Below are positions 1 through 9,163 of a stretch of 64,000 nt of DNA, piece after piece (position 1 is the stretch's first letter; the number at the start of each line of letters is the position of its first letter). Made by a program: the position numbers and the translations under genes. The stretch lies in the NCBI GenBank assembly GCA_902781515.1, contig CACZJU010000007.1:104191-168190 (forward strand), read 5' to 3'. The notes under the pieces were generated by a model. That model ran no database searches and was not told where the DNA came from. It was given only the letters and a program-made list of their open reading frames with translations. This DNA is from an uncultured Bacteroidales bacterium. Lineage in GTDB: Bacteria > Bacteroidota > Bacteroidia > Bacteroidales > Bacteroidaceae.

Positions 1-458
1 ACACCCATGAGCCAAATCAACAGGGTTGCTACAATGGGAATCCAAATGTTGTAACGACTGATTTTAGCCATCTGAGCCATCTTGAAGACAGGGGCTGCAA
101 TCAGGGCTACTACAGCAGGACGTATGCCTCTGAATACTCGTTCCACATAGATGTTGTCGCGGAACTGTTGAAACACCAACGCTATTGCCAGAATAATCAG
201 GAACGAGGGAAGGGCAGTACCAAGTGTAGTAACTATGGCTCCACGTTTTCCTCTCAGTTTGTAACCAATGAATATACCAATGTTGATGGCAAAGATACCA
301 GGACACGACTGAGCTACAGCAATAAGGTCGAGAAGTTCCTCTCGTCCTATCCACTGTTTCTCGTCAACCACCTTTGCCTCAATGAGTGGAATCATTGCAT
401 ATCCACCTCCTATTGTAAATAGTCCGATGCGGAAGAATGTAGTGAAAAGGTCCCACAT
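1..458 (-). CDS. Chromate-transporter (CHR) family membrane protein, partial
   Basis: Inner-membrane protein of the chromate ion transporter family, cut by the left edge; about 152 N-terminal residues are visible. Residues 10-26 carry the family motif IGLFTIGGGYAMIPLIE, followed by a Pro-Gly element (AQSCPGIFAINIG) and several hydrophobic helices, as in the short single-domain CHR proteins that are often encoded as adjacent pairs. The ATG at 458 lies one base after the purL stop codon, so the gene is almost certainly read from the purL message. The family name reflects chromate export in a few members; the substrate here is unknown. Confidence 0.8.
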   Translation of the reverse strand, partial: MWDLFTTFFRIGLFTIGGGYAMIPLIEAKVVDEKQWIGREELLDLIAVAQSCPGIFAINIGIFIGYKLRGKRGAIVTTLGTALPSFLIILAIALVFQQFRDNIYVERVFRGIRPAVVALIAAPVFKMAQMAKISRYNIWIPIVATLLIWLMG

Positions 459-459
459 A

Positions 460-3400
460 TTACTTTCTGGTTTCTATCCACTTACGTGCATTTACAAAAG
501 CTTCTATCCAAGGTGTAATGTCATCATTAATATGCTCGCTTGGATACCATCCGCACTGCCACGGGAATATGGCTCTTTCGAGGTGGGGCATCATTGCAAG
601 ATGACGTCCGTCCTTAGAGCAGATACCTGCTACAGCAAAGTCGCTACCATTGGGATTGGCAGGATATTCTGCATAGTTGTATTTAGCCACAATGCTGTAG
701 TCTTCTTCCTTACCGGGCAGATGGAACTTTCCTTCTCCGTGTGCCACCCAGATGCCGAGCTTCGAGCCACTCAGCGAGCCAAACATCACACTCTTGTTCT
801 TTGGAATAGTCAGACCCAAGAATGCCGATTCGAACTTATGGCTGTCGTTGTGCAGCATTCGAGGACGTTCCTCATTGTTAATTGTTAATTTTGAATTTTG
901 AATTAGACCAAGTTCCACCATCAACTGGCAACCGTTGCAGATACCCAGCGAGAGAGTGTCGGGACGAGCATAGAAACGGTCGAGAGCCTCTTTTGCCTTG
1001 GGGTTGAACAGGAAGGCACCAGCCCATCCCTTAGCAGAACCTAATACGTCGCTGTTTGAGAAACCGCCGCAGAACACTATCATGTTCACATCATCCAAGG
1101 TTTCGCGTCCTTCCACAAGGTCGGTCATCATCACGTCCTTAACGTCGAATCCTGCCAACCACAGGGAGTAAGCCATCTCGCGTTCGCCGTTTGTTCCTTT
1201 CTCTCGAATTATGGCAGCGCGAACACCTGAGTTCTTTCTTCTGTCGGCATCAAGTCCGTATTGTGAAAGTTTGCCACTGAATGTGGGAGCGAACTTAATT
1301 TCTACAGGTTGCTTCTTGTAGTTTTCCTTGCGCTCGTCGGCTTTTCTATTCATACTTTGCTGACGGTCGAGCAGATAGCTGCTTTCGTACCATACATCGC
1401 GCAGTTGGTCAATGTCGAGCGTAAGTTTCTCCTCGCCCTTCTTTACTATCATATTGCGCTCTTTGCATGGAACACCTATGTAGATGTATCCTACACCGGC
1501 TTCGTCCATCAGTTTCTTGAATTCGGCTTCGTGCTTCGTTGCCACCTGAACTACAACACCTGGGTTCTCAGCAAATAGAATCTTGGCGATACTATTCTCC
1601 TCGAAGTTGTTGAGATTAACCTTCAGACCGCCGTTGGTGTTGGCAAAGCACATTTCTAACAGTGTGGTTACAAGACCTCCTGCAGATATGTCGTGACCTG
1701 CTAATAACAGGCGTTTGTTGATACATTCCTGAACAGCGGTAAATGCATCGCTGAAGTATTCGGGATTTGTCACTGTCGGAACATCGCTGCCTACTTTGTT
1801 CTGGCTCTGTGCAAAAGCAGAACCGCCAAGTCGCAATTCGTCGAATGAGAAGTCGATGTGGTAGAGCGAAGAAGGAGTCTTGGTGTCCAGAACAGGACTT
1901 ACCACCTTGCGAATATCGCTTACCTCGCCGCCGCTGGTGACGATTACCGTTCCTGGACTTATTACCTTATCGCCGTTGGGATATTTCTGTGTCATAGACA
2001 GCGAATCCTTACCCGTAGGCACGTTGATGCCCAACTCGCAGCAGAAGTCGCTCAGAGCCTCCACACCTTGATAGAGTCGTGCGTCTTCACCTTCTTGCGA
2101 ACGGCAAGGCCACATCCAGTTGGCGCTCAAGCTAACGCTGTCAAGCCCTTCGGCAAGGGGAGCCCACACGATGTTTGTAAGACTCTCGGCAACTGCCAGT
2201 ACACTGCCTTTTGCTGCATCTGCCAGTCCTGCCTGTGGTGCGTGACCCAAAGCTGTGGCGATGCCGCGCTTTCCGCGATAGTCGAGAGCTACAACGCCAC
2301 AGTCAGACAACGGTAGTTGCAACTGACCCTGACATTGCTGACGTGCTACCTTTCCAGTTACACTACGGTCCACTTTGTTAGTCAGCCAGTCCTTACATGC
2401 AACGGCCTCCAGCGAAAGCACTTTTTCCAGACTATCTAAAATATCTAGATTTTCTAAATTGTCTAGGTCTTGATATTTGTGCTCGACTGTATTATCTCGC
2501 ATAATGGTCTTAGGCGAATGTCCGAACATATCGGCAACATCGAGGTCGAAGGGACGTACTCCGTCGCCCTGTTCAAAGGCAAAGTGAGCATCGCCAGTAG
2601 TTTCACCAACAACATACAGCGGAGCACGCTCGCGCTCGGCAATCTTGCGAACGTGGTCGAGATGCTCTTCCTGAATGAGCAGTCCCATACGCTCCTGACT
2701 TTCGTTGGCTATGATTTCTTTGCTCGACAATGTCTTGTCACCAATTGGCAGTTTCGTCATATCTATGAGACCGCCACATTCTTCCACCAACTCCGACAGG
2801 CAGTTCACATGTCCTGCGCTTCCGTGATCATGAATGCTGACAATAGGGTTGACTTCCTCTTCACAAAGGGCGCGAACAAGGTTGTTGGCACGCTTCTGCA
2901 TTTCCGGATTTGCACGCTGCACAGCATTCAACTCGATACCGTTAGAATAGCGACCTGTATCTACACTCGATACTGAGCCGCCGCCAAGTCCGATGCGATA
3001 GTTCTCACCACCCACAACAACTATCTTGTTGCCCTTCTTCGGAGTGCCTTTTAGGCAGTCGCGCTTTGTTCCGTAACCAACACCGCCTGCCAGCATTATC
3101 ACTTTGTCGTAGGCATACATCGGTTCGCCCTCTGCTTCCTGATGCTCGAAGGTGAGCACCGAACCGCAGATTAACGGCTGTCCGAACTTATTACCGAAAT
3201 CACTGGCACCATTCGAGGCCTTGATGAGTATCTGTTCGGGAGTCTGATAGAGCCACTTCCTTACAGGTAGAATCTTCTCCCAAGCACGTTCTTCCTTGGT
3301 ACGCGGATAGCTGGTCATATAAACCGCTGTTCCGGCAATAGGCCAGGAACCTACGCCACCTCCCATACGGTCGCGAATTTCACCGCCCGTACCTGTTGAT

Positions 3401-4185
3401 GCTCCATTGAAGGGTTCAACGGTGGTGGGGAAGTTGTGTGTTTCGGCCTTTATGCTTATCACACTTTCTATGTTCTTGATGATGAAATAGTCGCTTGTCG
3501 AATGGTCGGCAGGTGCGAATTGCTCTACAATAGGTCCTTCGGCAAATGCCACATTGTCCTTATATGCAGATATTATCTTGTGGGGATTCTCCTGCGTCGT
3601 CTTCTTAATCATTGCAAAGAGCGACGAGGGCATTTCCTTTCCGTCGATGATGAATGTGCCGCCGAAAATCTTGTGACGGCAATGTTCCGAGTTGATTTGT
3701 GCAAAGCCGAACACCTCAGAATCTGTGAGACGACGATTAAGACGTTTTTCTATACTGTGCAGGTATTCTATCTCCTCGGGACTCAGCGCCAGACCTTCCT
3801 CTTCGTTGTAGGACTCGAGGTCTTCAATCAGACGGATGGGAGCGGGTTTTATATCGACTGTGAAAATGTCTTGATTAAGTCCTTTATAGAGACGCTGAAG
3901 CATCGGGTCGTGTTCTGCGTCGGCACTTGACACGGGGAAGTATTCCTCTATACGCAAAATGCCGCGCAGATTCATATTTTGTGTAATCTCCACGGCATTT
4001 GTACTCCAGGGTGTCACCATTTCGCGACGGGGACCGACAAAGAAGCCCTCCATCTCAGTGCTTTCGAGCAATTTGGCATCACCGTAGAGCCAACTCAGTT
4101 TCTCAATCTCGTTTGTGTCGAGCACATGGTCGCATTGGGTAGCGATTATGCTCTGTTGTGGGGTCTTGAAAAAGGAAATTACCAT
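460..4185 (-). CDS. purL: Phosphoribosylformylglycinamidine synthase, large single-chain form
   Basis: Converts FGAR, ATP and glutamine to FGAM in cytosolic purine synthesis. The 1241 residues match the long single-chain PurL: an N-terminal domain, two AIRS-like halves (FAQINSEHCRHKIF near residue 165; AETHNFPTTVEPF) and a C-terminal glutaminase with nucleophile Cys in LGICNGCQ near 1083 and His-Glu in PHLERAIFPWQ near 1201. The ATG at 4185 is chosen over one seven codons upstream because a minus-strand TATTTTTG box at 4206-4213 puts the transcription start near 4200 and because the protein then begins MVISFFKTP, as family members do. Oddity: just after the active-site Cys the chain reads IQNSKLTINNEE, encoded by an AT-rich simple repeat like those found between genes here. 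Confidence 0.96.
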   Translation of the reverse strand: MVISFFKTPQQSIIATQCDHVLDTNEIEKLSWLYGDAKLLESTEMEGFFVGPRREMVTPWSTNAVEITQNMNLRGILRIEEYFPVSSADAEHDPMLQRLYKGLNQDIFTVDIKPAPIRLIEDLESYNEEEGLALSPEEIEYLHSIEKRLNRRLTDSEVFGFAQINSEHCRHKIFGGTFIIDGKEMPSSLFAMIKKTTQENPHKIISAYKDNVAFAEGPIVEQFAPADHSTSDYFIIKNIESVISIKAETHNFPTTVEPFNGASTGTGGEIRDRMGGGVGSWPIAGTAVYMTSYPRTKEERAWEKILPVRKWLYQTPEQILIKASNGASDFGNKFGQPLICGSVLTFEHQEAEGEPMYAYDKVIMLAGGVGYGTKRDCLKGTPKKGNKIVVVGGENYRIGLGGGSVSSVDTGRYSNGIELNAVQRANPEMQKRANNLVRALCEEEVNPIVSIHDHGSAGHVNCLSELVEECGGLIDMTKLPIGDKTLSSKEIIANESQERMGLLIQEEHLDHVRKIAERERAPLYVVGETTGDAHFAFEQGDGVRPFDLDVADMFGHSPKTIMRDNTVEHKYQDLDNLENLDILDSLEKVLSLEAVACKDWLTNKVDRSVTGKVARQQCQGQLQLPLSDCGVVALDYRGKRGIATALGHAPQAGLADAAKGSVLAVAESLTNIVWAPLAEGLDSVSLSANWMWPCRSQEGEDARLYQGVEALSDFCCELGINVPTGKDSLSMTQKYPNGDKVISPGTVIVTSGGEVSDIRKVVSPVLDTKTPSSLYHIDFSFDELRLGGSAFAQSQNKVGSDVPTVTNPEYFSDAFTAVQECINKRLLLAGHDISAGGLVTTLLEMCFANTNGGLKVNLNNFEENSIAKILFAENPGVVVQVATKHEAEFKKLMDEAGVGYIYIGVPCKERNMIVKKGEEKLTLDIDQLRDVWYESSYLLDRQQSMNRKADERKENYKKQPVEIKFAPTFSGKLSQYGLDADRRKNSGVRAAIIREKGTNGEREMAYSLWLAGFDVKDVMMTDLVEGRETLDDVNMIVFCGGFSNSDVLGSAKGWAGAFLFNPKAKEALDRFYARPDTLSLGICNGCQLMVELGLIQNSKLTINNEERPRMLHNDSHKFESAFLGLTIPKNKSVMFGSLSGSKLGIWVAHGEGKFHLPGKEEDYSIVAKYNYAEYPANPNGSDFAVAGICSKDGRHLAMMPHLERAIFPWQCGWYPSEHINDDITPWIEAFVNARKWIETRK

Positions 4186-4205
4186 AGCTAATAATTTTCG
4201 CGTCA

Positions 4206-4213
4206 CAAAAATA
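4206..4213 (-). promoter_or_regulatory. -7 promoter element of purL
   Basis: TATTTTTG on the minus strand matches the Bacteroidetes TAnnTTTG box and predicts a start near 4201, giving a leader of about 16 nt. Confidence 0.55.
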
Positions 4214-4245
4214 CGTTTTTATTCCTGCATTACAAAATTTTGAGG

Positions 4246-4253
4246 TACATTTG
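4246..4253 (+). promoter_or_regulatory. -7 promoter element immediately before the endo/exonuclease gene
   Basis: TACATTTG ends five bases before the ATG at 4258, so transcription would begin at or next to the start codon. No clear TTTG box at -33 is visible. Confidence 0.45.
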
Positions 4254-4257
4254 TGTT

Positions 4258-5247
4258 ATGAAATTCGCATTGTTAATACTTCTGTGTTTCTATTCACCCA
4301 TTGTTGTGGGGCAGCAGATTCGCATTCTCACGTGGAATATCGAAAATCTGTTCGATGCGAGACATGATACACTGAAGCACGACGAGGAGTTTCTTCCCGA
4401 AAGTGAACGGCAATGGACTTGGGGACGCTATTGGCGTAAGATTGAGGATGTTAGTCGTGTTGTTATGGGAGTAGGAGAGTCAGAACCACCGGCTCTCGTT
4501 GCCTTCCAAGAGGTTGAGAATGATAGTTGTATGATTACTCTCACGCGCAGGGGTACGCTACGCACGTGCGGTTATAAATATGTAATGACCAATAGTCCTG
4601 ATGTGAGAGGTATTGATGTTGCCTTAATGTATCGCCCCGATGTATTTCGGCTCATTATGAGCGAGAGCTGGCGCGTGCCTTCGCAGGAGCATGGGCTTCG
4701 TCCCACACGTGACATACTACATGCAAGCGGACAGCTTCCTAATGGCGATACTCTTCATGTTGTTGTCTGTCATTTGCCAAGTAGAGCAGGTGATGCCCGT
4801 CAGGGAATGCTCAATCGTCAGCTTGCCGTCAGTACTCTTTGTTCAAAGCTCGATTCTTTAATTCGTAATGTTCCAGATTGTCGGCTGATTGTTATGGGTG
4901 ATTTCAATGCAACACTTCGCGATAAGTCGCTTCGTCCTCTATTGTCACTAAAGGGCATCCGTCCGCTTACTCCCTTAGATATTCGTCCTAACGAGGGTAC
5001 GTATCGTTTTCAAGGCACTTGGAGTTGGATTGACCATGTGTTCGTGAGTGATAACCTCATCGGCAGCGTTAGCAATGTCAGGCTATACACTCAGCCTTGG
5101 ATGCAACGTCCTTCAGATGATGGCACTTGGTATCCCCGTCGTACTTATCTTGGTACAAAATACAACGGGGGCGTGAGTGACCACGTCCCCGTCTATCTCG
5201 ATTTGCATCCCCTCTTCAACTCCCCCGAGGGGGAGAGTCTTCCTTAG
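4258..5247 (+). CDS. Exported endonuclease/exonuclease/phosphatase-fold protein
   Basis: A 329-residue exported hydrolase of the EEP (DNase I-like) superfamily. A signal peptide covers roughly residues 1-20 (KFALLILLCF core, then GQQ). Metal-site motifs follow in order: LTWNIENLFDARHD just after the signal, FQEVEN, GDFNATLRD in the middle and SDHVPVYLD near the C-terminus. The substrate could be nucleic acid, a phosphoester or a lipid headgroup; the sequence does not decide. The start is the ATG at 4258; an upstream TTG would be encoded by the promoter itself. The stop codon overlaps the stop of the convergent kbl gene, and a GC-rich hairpin lies in the last codons. Confidence 0.85.
   Translation: MKFALLILLCFYSPIVVGQQIRILTWNIENLFDARHDTLKHDEEFLPESERQWTWGRYWRKIEDVSRVVMGVGESEPPALVAFQEVENDSCMITLTRRGTLRTCGYKYVMTNSPDVRGIDVALMYRPDVFRLIMSESWRVPSQEHGLRPTRDILHASGQLPNGDTLHVVVCHLPSRAGDARQGMLNRQLAVSTLCSKLDSLIRNVPDCRLIVMGDFNATLRDKSLRPLLSLKGIRPLTPLDIRPNEGTYRFQGTWSWIDHVFVSDNLIGSVSNVRLYTQPWMQRPSDDGTWYPRRTYLGTKYNGGVSDHVPVYLDLHPLFNSPEGESLP
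5220..5240. terminator. GC-rich hairpin at the convergent gene ends
   Basis: CTCCCCC and GGGGGAG form a tight hairpin within the last codons of the plus-strand gene, next to the kbl stop. No long T tract follows on either strand, so its role as terminator is uncertain. A similar C/G-run hairpin occurs near 63470. Confidence 0.3.
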
Positions 5248-6434
5248 CTCTTCAGCACTCCCAGTTCCTTACCGACCTTGATGAAGGCCTCGATGCATTT
5301 GTCGAGGTGCTCGCGTTTGTGACCGGCTGATAGTTGTACGCGAATGCGTGCCTGTCCCTTCGGAACAACGGGATAGTAGAAACCTGTTACGTAGATGCCT
5401 TCTTCCTGCATCTTAGCGGCGAATACCTGCGACAGTTTTGCGTCGTAGAGCATAACGGCACAGATGGCACTCTGTGTGGGCTTGATGTCGAAGCCTGCAG
5501 CTATCATCTTGTCACGGAAGTAGTTGACATTCTCAACCAAACGGTCGTGAAGTTCGTTGCTTTCCTTCAGCATCTTGAATACCTCAAGTGAGGCACCGAT
5601 GATACAGGGAGCCAGAGAATTGGAGAACAGATAAGGGCGCGAGCGCTGACGCAACAGGTCGATGATTTCCTTGCGACCAGTTGTGAAGCCTCCTAATGCG
5701 CCGCCGAAAGCTTTGCCCAGAGTGCCAGTATAAATGTCCACACGTCCGTAGGTATTGTAGAACTCGCTCACGCCGTGTCCCGTCTTACCCACAACGCCTG
5801 CCGAATGACTTTCGTCCACCATTACTAAAGCGTCATACTTTTCTGCCAAGTCGCAAATCTTGTCCATAGGAGCAACGTTGCCGTCCATAGAGAATACACC
5901 GTCAGTTACCACAATGCGGAACCTCTGTGCCTGAGCTTCCTGCAGACATTTCTCAAGCTCCGCCATATCGGCGTTGGCATAGCGATAGCGTTTTGCCTTG
6001 CACAGACGTACACCATCGATAATAGAGGCATGATTCAGGGCATCTGAGATGATAGCGTCTTCTTCGGTCAGCAGTGGTTCGAACACACCACCGTTAGCAT
6101 CGAAGCAGGCAGCGTAAAGAATGGTATCCTCTGTCTTGAAGTAATCACTTATGGCAGCCTCCAGTTGTTTGTGAATGTCCTGGGTACCGCAGATGAAACG
6201 AACGCTCGACATACCGAAGCCGCGCTCGTCCATCATCTTCTTGCTGGCTTCTATCAGACGTGGGTGGTCGCTGAGTCCCAAGTAGTTGTTGGCGCAGAAG
6301 TTCAGCACTTCCTTGCCTTTTACCTGAATGGCTGCACGCTGAGGTGTCTCAATGAGGCGCTCTTCCTTGTAAAGTCCGGCCTCGCGAATCTCTGTCAGAG
6401 TTTGGCAGAGGTGTTCTTTCATTTTTCCGTACAT
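5244..6434 (-). CDS. kbl: 2-amino-3-ketobutyrate CoA ligase (glycine C-acetyltransferase)
   Basis: PLP enzyme of the alpha-oxoamine synthase family that cleaves 2-amino-3-ketobutyrate with CoA to glycine and acetyl-CoA, the second step of threonine breakdown. Its 396 residues are full length. The PLP lysine is K241 in YTGTLGKAFGG, with the cofactor-binding VDESHSAG near 206-213. It is divergent from the threonine dehydrogenase gene at 6557, so both steps share one promoter region. It is a paralogue of the serine palmitoyltransferase at 44447; the MYGKMKEHL start and the neighbour separate the two. Confidence 0.95.
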   Translation of the reverse strand: MYGKMKEHLCQTLTEIREAGLYKEERLIETPQRAAIQVKGKEVLNFCANNYLGLSDHPRLIEASKKMMDERGFGMSSVRFICGTQDIHKQLEAAISDYFKTEDTILYAACFDANGGVFEPLLTEEDAIISDALNHASIIDGVRLCKAKRYRYANADMAELEKCLQEAQAQRFRIVVTDGVFSMDGNVAPMDKICDLAEKYDALVMVDESHSAGVVGKTGHGVSEFYNTYGRVDIYTGTLGKAFGGALGGFTTGRKEIIDLLRQRSRPYLFSNSLAPCIIGASLEVFKMLKESNELHDRLVENVNYFRDKMIAAGFDIKPTQSAICAVMLYDAKLSQVFAAKMQEEGIYVTGFYYPVVPKGQARIRVQLSAGHKREHLDKCIEAFIKVGKELGVLKS

Positions 6435-6462
6435 ATTTTAGCGTTTTAAGGTTACGACGTCA

Positions 6463-6470
6463 CAAAGATA
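6463..6470 (-). promoter_or_regulatory. -7 promoter element of kbl
   Basis: TATCTTTG on the minus strand, about 24 nt upstream of the kbl ATG after the expected spacing. Confidence 0.6.
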
Positions 6471-6477
6471 TAAATAA

Positions 6478-6510
6478 TTTTTCACTTTTCACTTTTCACT
6501 TTTCACTTTA
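6478..6510. repeat. Tandem TTTTCAC heptamer repeat
   Basis: Four near-perfect copies of a TTTTCAC unit lie between the divergent kbl and tdh promoters. This is one of many short AT-rich tandem repeats at gene junctions in this window. Confidence 0.7.
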
Positions 6511-6515
6511 TTTTC

Positions 6516-6523
6516 TATCTTTG
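6516..6523 (+). promoter_or_regulatory. -7 promoter element of tdh
   Basis: TATCTTTG on the plus strand; predicts a leader of about 29 nt before the ATG at 6557. Confidence 0.6.
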
Positions 6524-6556
6524 TCTGCGAAATCCATATACATATATCATAATACA

Positions 6557-7510
6557 ATGAAAAACATTCTTATCATCGGTTCCACAGGACAGATTGGTTC
6601 GGAACTAACTCGCGAACTTAGAGCACGTTATGGCAACAGTCACGTCGTTGCAGGCTACATTGCAGGAGCAGAGCCCAAGGGCGAACTTCTTGAAAGCGGA
6701 CCGGCAGCCATTGCCGATGTTACCGATGCCCAGCACATTGGTGATGTGGTGAGAGAATATAAAATCGACACTATCTATAATCTCGCAGCCCTGCTTTCTG
6801 TTGTTGCTGAGTCACGGCCACGTCTGGCTTGGAAGATTGGCATCGATGGACTATGGAAGGTTCTCGAAGTGGCTCGCGAAAACAAATGTGCTGTCTTCAC
6901 TCCCAGCTCCATAGGTTCTTTTGGTGCCGATACGCCTCACGATAACACTCCACAGGATACAATACAACGTCCGCGCACTATATATGGAATCTCGAAGGTT
7001 ACGACAGAACTGCTTAGCGACTATTACTATCTTAAGTATGGAGTAGATACCCGTTCGGTTCGCTTCCCAGGACTCATCTCATACCTTACTCTTCCGGGCG
7101 GCGGCACCACCGACTATGCTGTAGATATCTATTATTCTGCTGTTCGTGGCGAAAAGTTCGTATGTCCCATTGCCAAAGGAACTCTCATGGACATGATGTA
7201 TATGCCCGATGCCTTGAAAGCTGCAATACACATTATGGAGGCCGATGGTTCGCGCTTCATTCACCACAATGGCTTCAACGTGGCGTCTATGAGTTTCGAC
7301 CCCGATACCATATTTCGTGCTATTAAGGCTCATAAGCCCAACTTCGAGATGGAGTATCAGGTTGACCCATTGCGCCAGTCTATTGCTGACTCTTGGCCTA
7401 ACAAGATGGACGACTCATGTGCCCGTGCCGAGTGGGATTGGAAGCCTGACTACGACCTCGAGCGTATGACTGTAGATATGCTTTCTCACCTCGAACAGAA
7501 GCTCGCATAA
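6557..7510 (+). CDS. tdh: L-threonine 3-dehydrogenase, SDR type
   Basis: NAD-dependent short-chain dehydrogenase that oxidises L-threonine to 2-amino-3-ketobutyrate, the substrate of the divergent kbl product. The 317-residue protein opens with the Rossmann motif GSTGQIGSEL; the catalytic YGISK (Tyr-x-x-x-Lys) lies near residue 145 and PSSIGSFG supplies the serine. A plain NAD-dependent epimerase would look similar, but the sugar-nucleotide site is not evident and the kbl partnership favours threonine dehydrogenase. The ATG at 6557 is chosen because earlier in-frame start codons fall inside the promoter. Confidence 0.9.
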   Translation: MKNILIIGSTGQIGSELTRELRARYGNSHVVAGYIAGAEPKGELLESGPAAIADVTDAQHIGDVVREYKIDTIYNLAALLSVVAESRPRLAWKIGIDGLWKVLEVARENKCAVFTPSSIGSFGADTPHDNTPQDTIQRPRTIYGISKVTTELLSDYYYLKYGVDTRSVRFPGLISYLTLPGGGTTDYAVDIYYSAVRGEKFVCPIAKGTLMDMMYMPDALKAAIHIMEADGSRFIHHNGFNVASMSFDPDTIFRAIKAHKPNFEMEYQVDPLRQSIADSWPNKMDDSCARAEWDWKPDYDLERMTVDMLSHLEQKLA

Positions 7511-7549
7511 CTGACCTTTTTTAAATTCGCTTTAATCTTCGTCTTTAAG

Positions 7550-7674
7550 CATTACTAATGCATAAGGCGAAGCATTACTAATGTTTGACCTCATACATTA
7601 CTAATGCTTGAGGCGATACATTACTAATGTTTTTCTAAAAGACTACTAATGCGCGAGGCGGTACACTACTAATG
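7550..7674. repeat. Six-copy array of the 11-mer CATTACTAATG at 23-bp period
   Basis: CATTACTAATG occurs at 7550, 7573, 7596 and 7619, with variants at 7641 (GACTACTAATG) and 7664 (CACTACTAATG). Steps are 23, 23, 23, 22 and 23 bp. The 11-mer is an inverted repeat, CATTA-C-TAATG, while the 12-nt intervals differ. The array fills the space between convergent tdh and the GH125 gene, and the last copy overlaps the GH125 stop codon. Confidence 0.9.
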
Positions 7675-9129
7675 TGTTGGGTGGGGAGTAATGGAGTTGA
7701 GGAGGGAGAGTTTGCCGTCGGCAATGAGTTTAAGGATGAGCTCACCGAAGAGCGTATTTTGCCATGCAAACCAAGGACGGGTGTAACGGGTAGCATCGTC
7801 CTTATGGAAGGCTTCGTGAATGAAACCTGTGCCGGCATCGGTATCTACGAGCATCTGCAAACATTGACGTATTTCCTCATCGTTGGTAGAGGTGAAGGCA
7901 CGCATCATAATACTCATAGGCCATATCATGTCGAAGCCCACATGGGGACCGCCTATACCTTCGCCTGCCTTTCCGCTGAAGAAATAGGGATTGTCGTGAC
8001 TGAGAACAAAGCGTCTCGTATTACGATATATGGGGTTTTGGGGAGATACATCGCCAAGATATGCCATAGCAAGAAGTGATGGTACGTTGGCGTCGTCCAT
8101 AAGCAGTTGATTGCCAAAGCCATCAACTTCGTAAGCGTATATCTTTCCGTATTTAGGATGTTTGTGGACAGCGTGCTTGCGGAGAGCCGTTTCCACCTCG
8201 TCGGCCAGTGTGGTACATTCATTGGCAAGGGCAGCATCGTGGTTCACGCGTGTGAGCACATCGGCAGCCTTGCGCAGGGATGTTACTGCCATGAAGTTGG
8301 ATGGAATGAGGAAAAGTAGCACTGTGCTATCGTCGGAGGGACGGAAGGCCGAAGCGATGAGTCCGCAGGGCTTTATCGGATTGCCGTAGCCGCTGTGGCT
8401 CATGGTATCGTATTGTACTGGTGTACGGCGCTGGAAGCGGTATGGACCGTTCCCGCCTTTACGCTGTTGTTCGCGAAAAGTCTTCAGTATAAGCTTTACA
8501 GTTTCTTTCCAAAGGTCGCCGAAGATGGTATCATCACCCGTCTGGAGCCAGTATTCGTAGGCCAGTCGAATAGGATAGCAGAGGGAATCAATTTCATATT
8601 TACGTTCGTGAAGCCAAGGGTTCATCTGCGTCAGGTCGCTTTCCCACTCACTTCCCGTTGGGCTAATGTTGAAAGCATTTGCATAAGGATCTATGCAGAT
8701 AAGCCTGAACTGTCGCAGTATTGTGCCGCGAATCATGCGGCGAAGGTTCTCATCGTTCTTTGCAAATTGTACATAAGGCCACACCTGAGCTCCAGAGTCG
8801 CGCAGCCACATGGCGTGAATGTCGCCCGTATAGACAAAGGTATCGTCGTCGCCTTCGTCGGTTGTGGAGTAGTGCACAGTTGTGTCGAGGGTGTTGGGGA
8901 AACAGTTCTCGAACATCCATGCCAAATATGGCGCATTGCTAAGTAACTGCTTAACCTCTTGGATTTTCTGCTCGACGGCTGTGCTGCGGAACAGGCGTTT
9001 CTCAACCGGCGGACGACGAGTGATCTGTGTGTTATCGGCAGGAGCCGTAGAAAATGACAATGCGAGAGAATGAGAAAATGATAGTTGACTTGCGCTAAGC
9101 AGTAGGCAAATGATGAGGTATCTTTTCAT
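7669..9129 (-). CDS. Glycoside hydrolase family 125 exo-alpha-1,6-mannosidase, exported
   Basis: GH125 enzymes are metal-independent inverting exo-alpha-1,6-mannosidases that trim mannan or N-glycan chains. This 486-residue protein has a signal peptide (residues 1-22) and family signatures YTGDIHAMWLRDSGAQVWP, DGFGNQLLMDDANVPSLLA and RPWFAWQNTLFGELI, plus GGPHVGFDMIWPMS. It probably acts in the periplasm. The start is ATG 9129, where a signal peptide begins; upstream codons lack one. It lies 34 bp after the porin gene and may be co-transcribed with it. No SusC/SusD pair is nearby, so it is not in a typical polysaccharide locus. Confidence 0.9.
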   Translation of the reverse strand: MKRYLIICLLLSASQLSFSHSLALSFSTAPADNTQITRRPPVEKRLFRSTAVEQKIQEVKQLLSNAPYLAWMFENCFPNTLDTTVHYSTTDEGDDDTFVYTGDIHAMWLRDSGAQVWPYVQFAKNDENLRRMIRGTILRQFRLICIDPYANAFNISPTGSEWESDLTQMNPWLHERKYEIDSLCYPIRLAYEYWLQTGDDTIFGDLWKETVKLILKTFREQQRKGGNGPYRFQRRTPVQYDTMSHSGYGNPIKPCGLIASAFRPSDDSTVLLFLIPSNFMAVTSLRKAADVLTRVNHDAALANECTTLADEVETALRKHAVHKHPKYGKIYAYEVDGFGNQLLMDDANVPSLLAMAYLGDVSPQNPIYRNTRRFVLSHDNPYFFSGKAGEGIGGPHVGFDMIWPMSIMMRAFTSTNDEEIRQCLQMLVDTDAGTGFIHEAFHKDDATRYTRPWFAWQNTLFGELILKLIADGKLSLLNSITPHPTH

Positions 9130-9163
9130 GGTAATAAATGGGAATGAAGGAGAGATACTTGCG

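Noticed and set aside
4240-4257. Upstream TTG start for the EEP gene
   Set aside because: It overlaps the -7 promoter element and would disturb the signal peptide.
7550-7674. CRISPR-like regular array
   Set aside because: Repeats are 11 nt and intervals 12 nt, far too short, the repeat is palindromic, and there are no cas genes.
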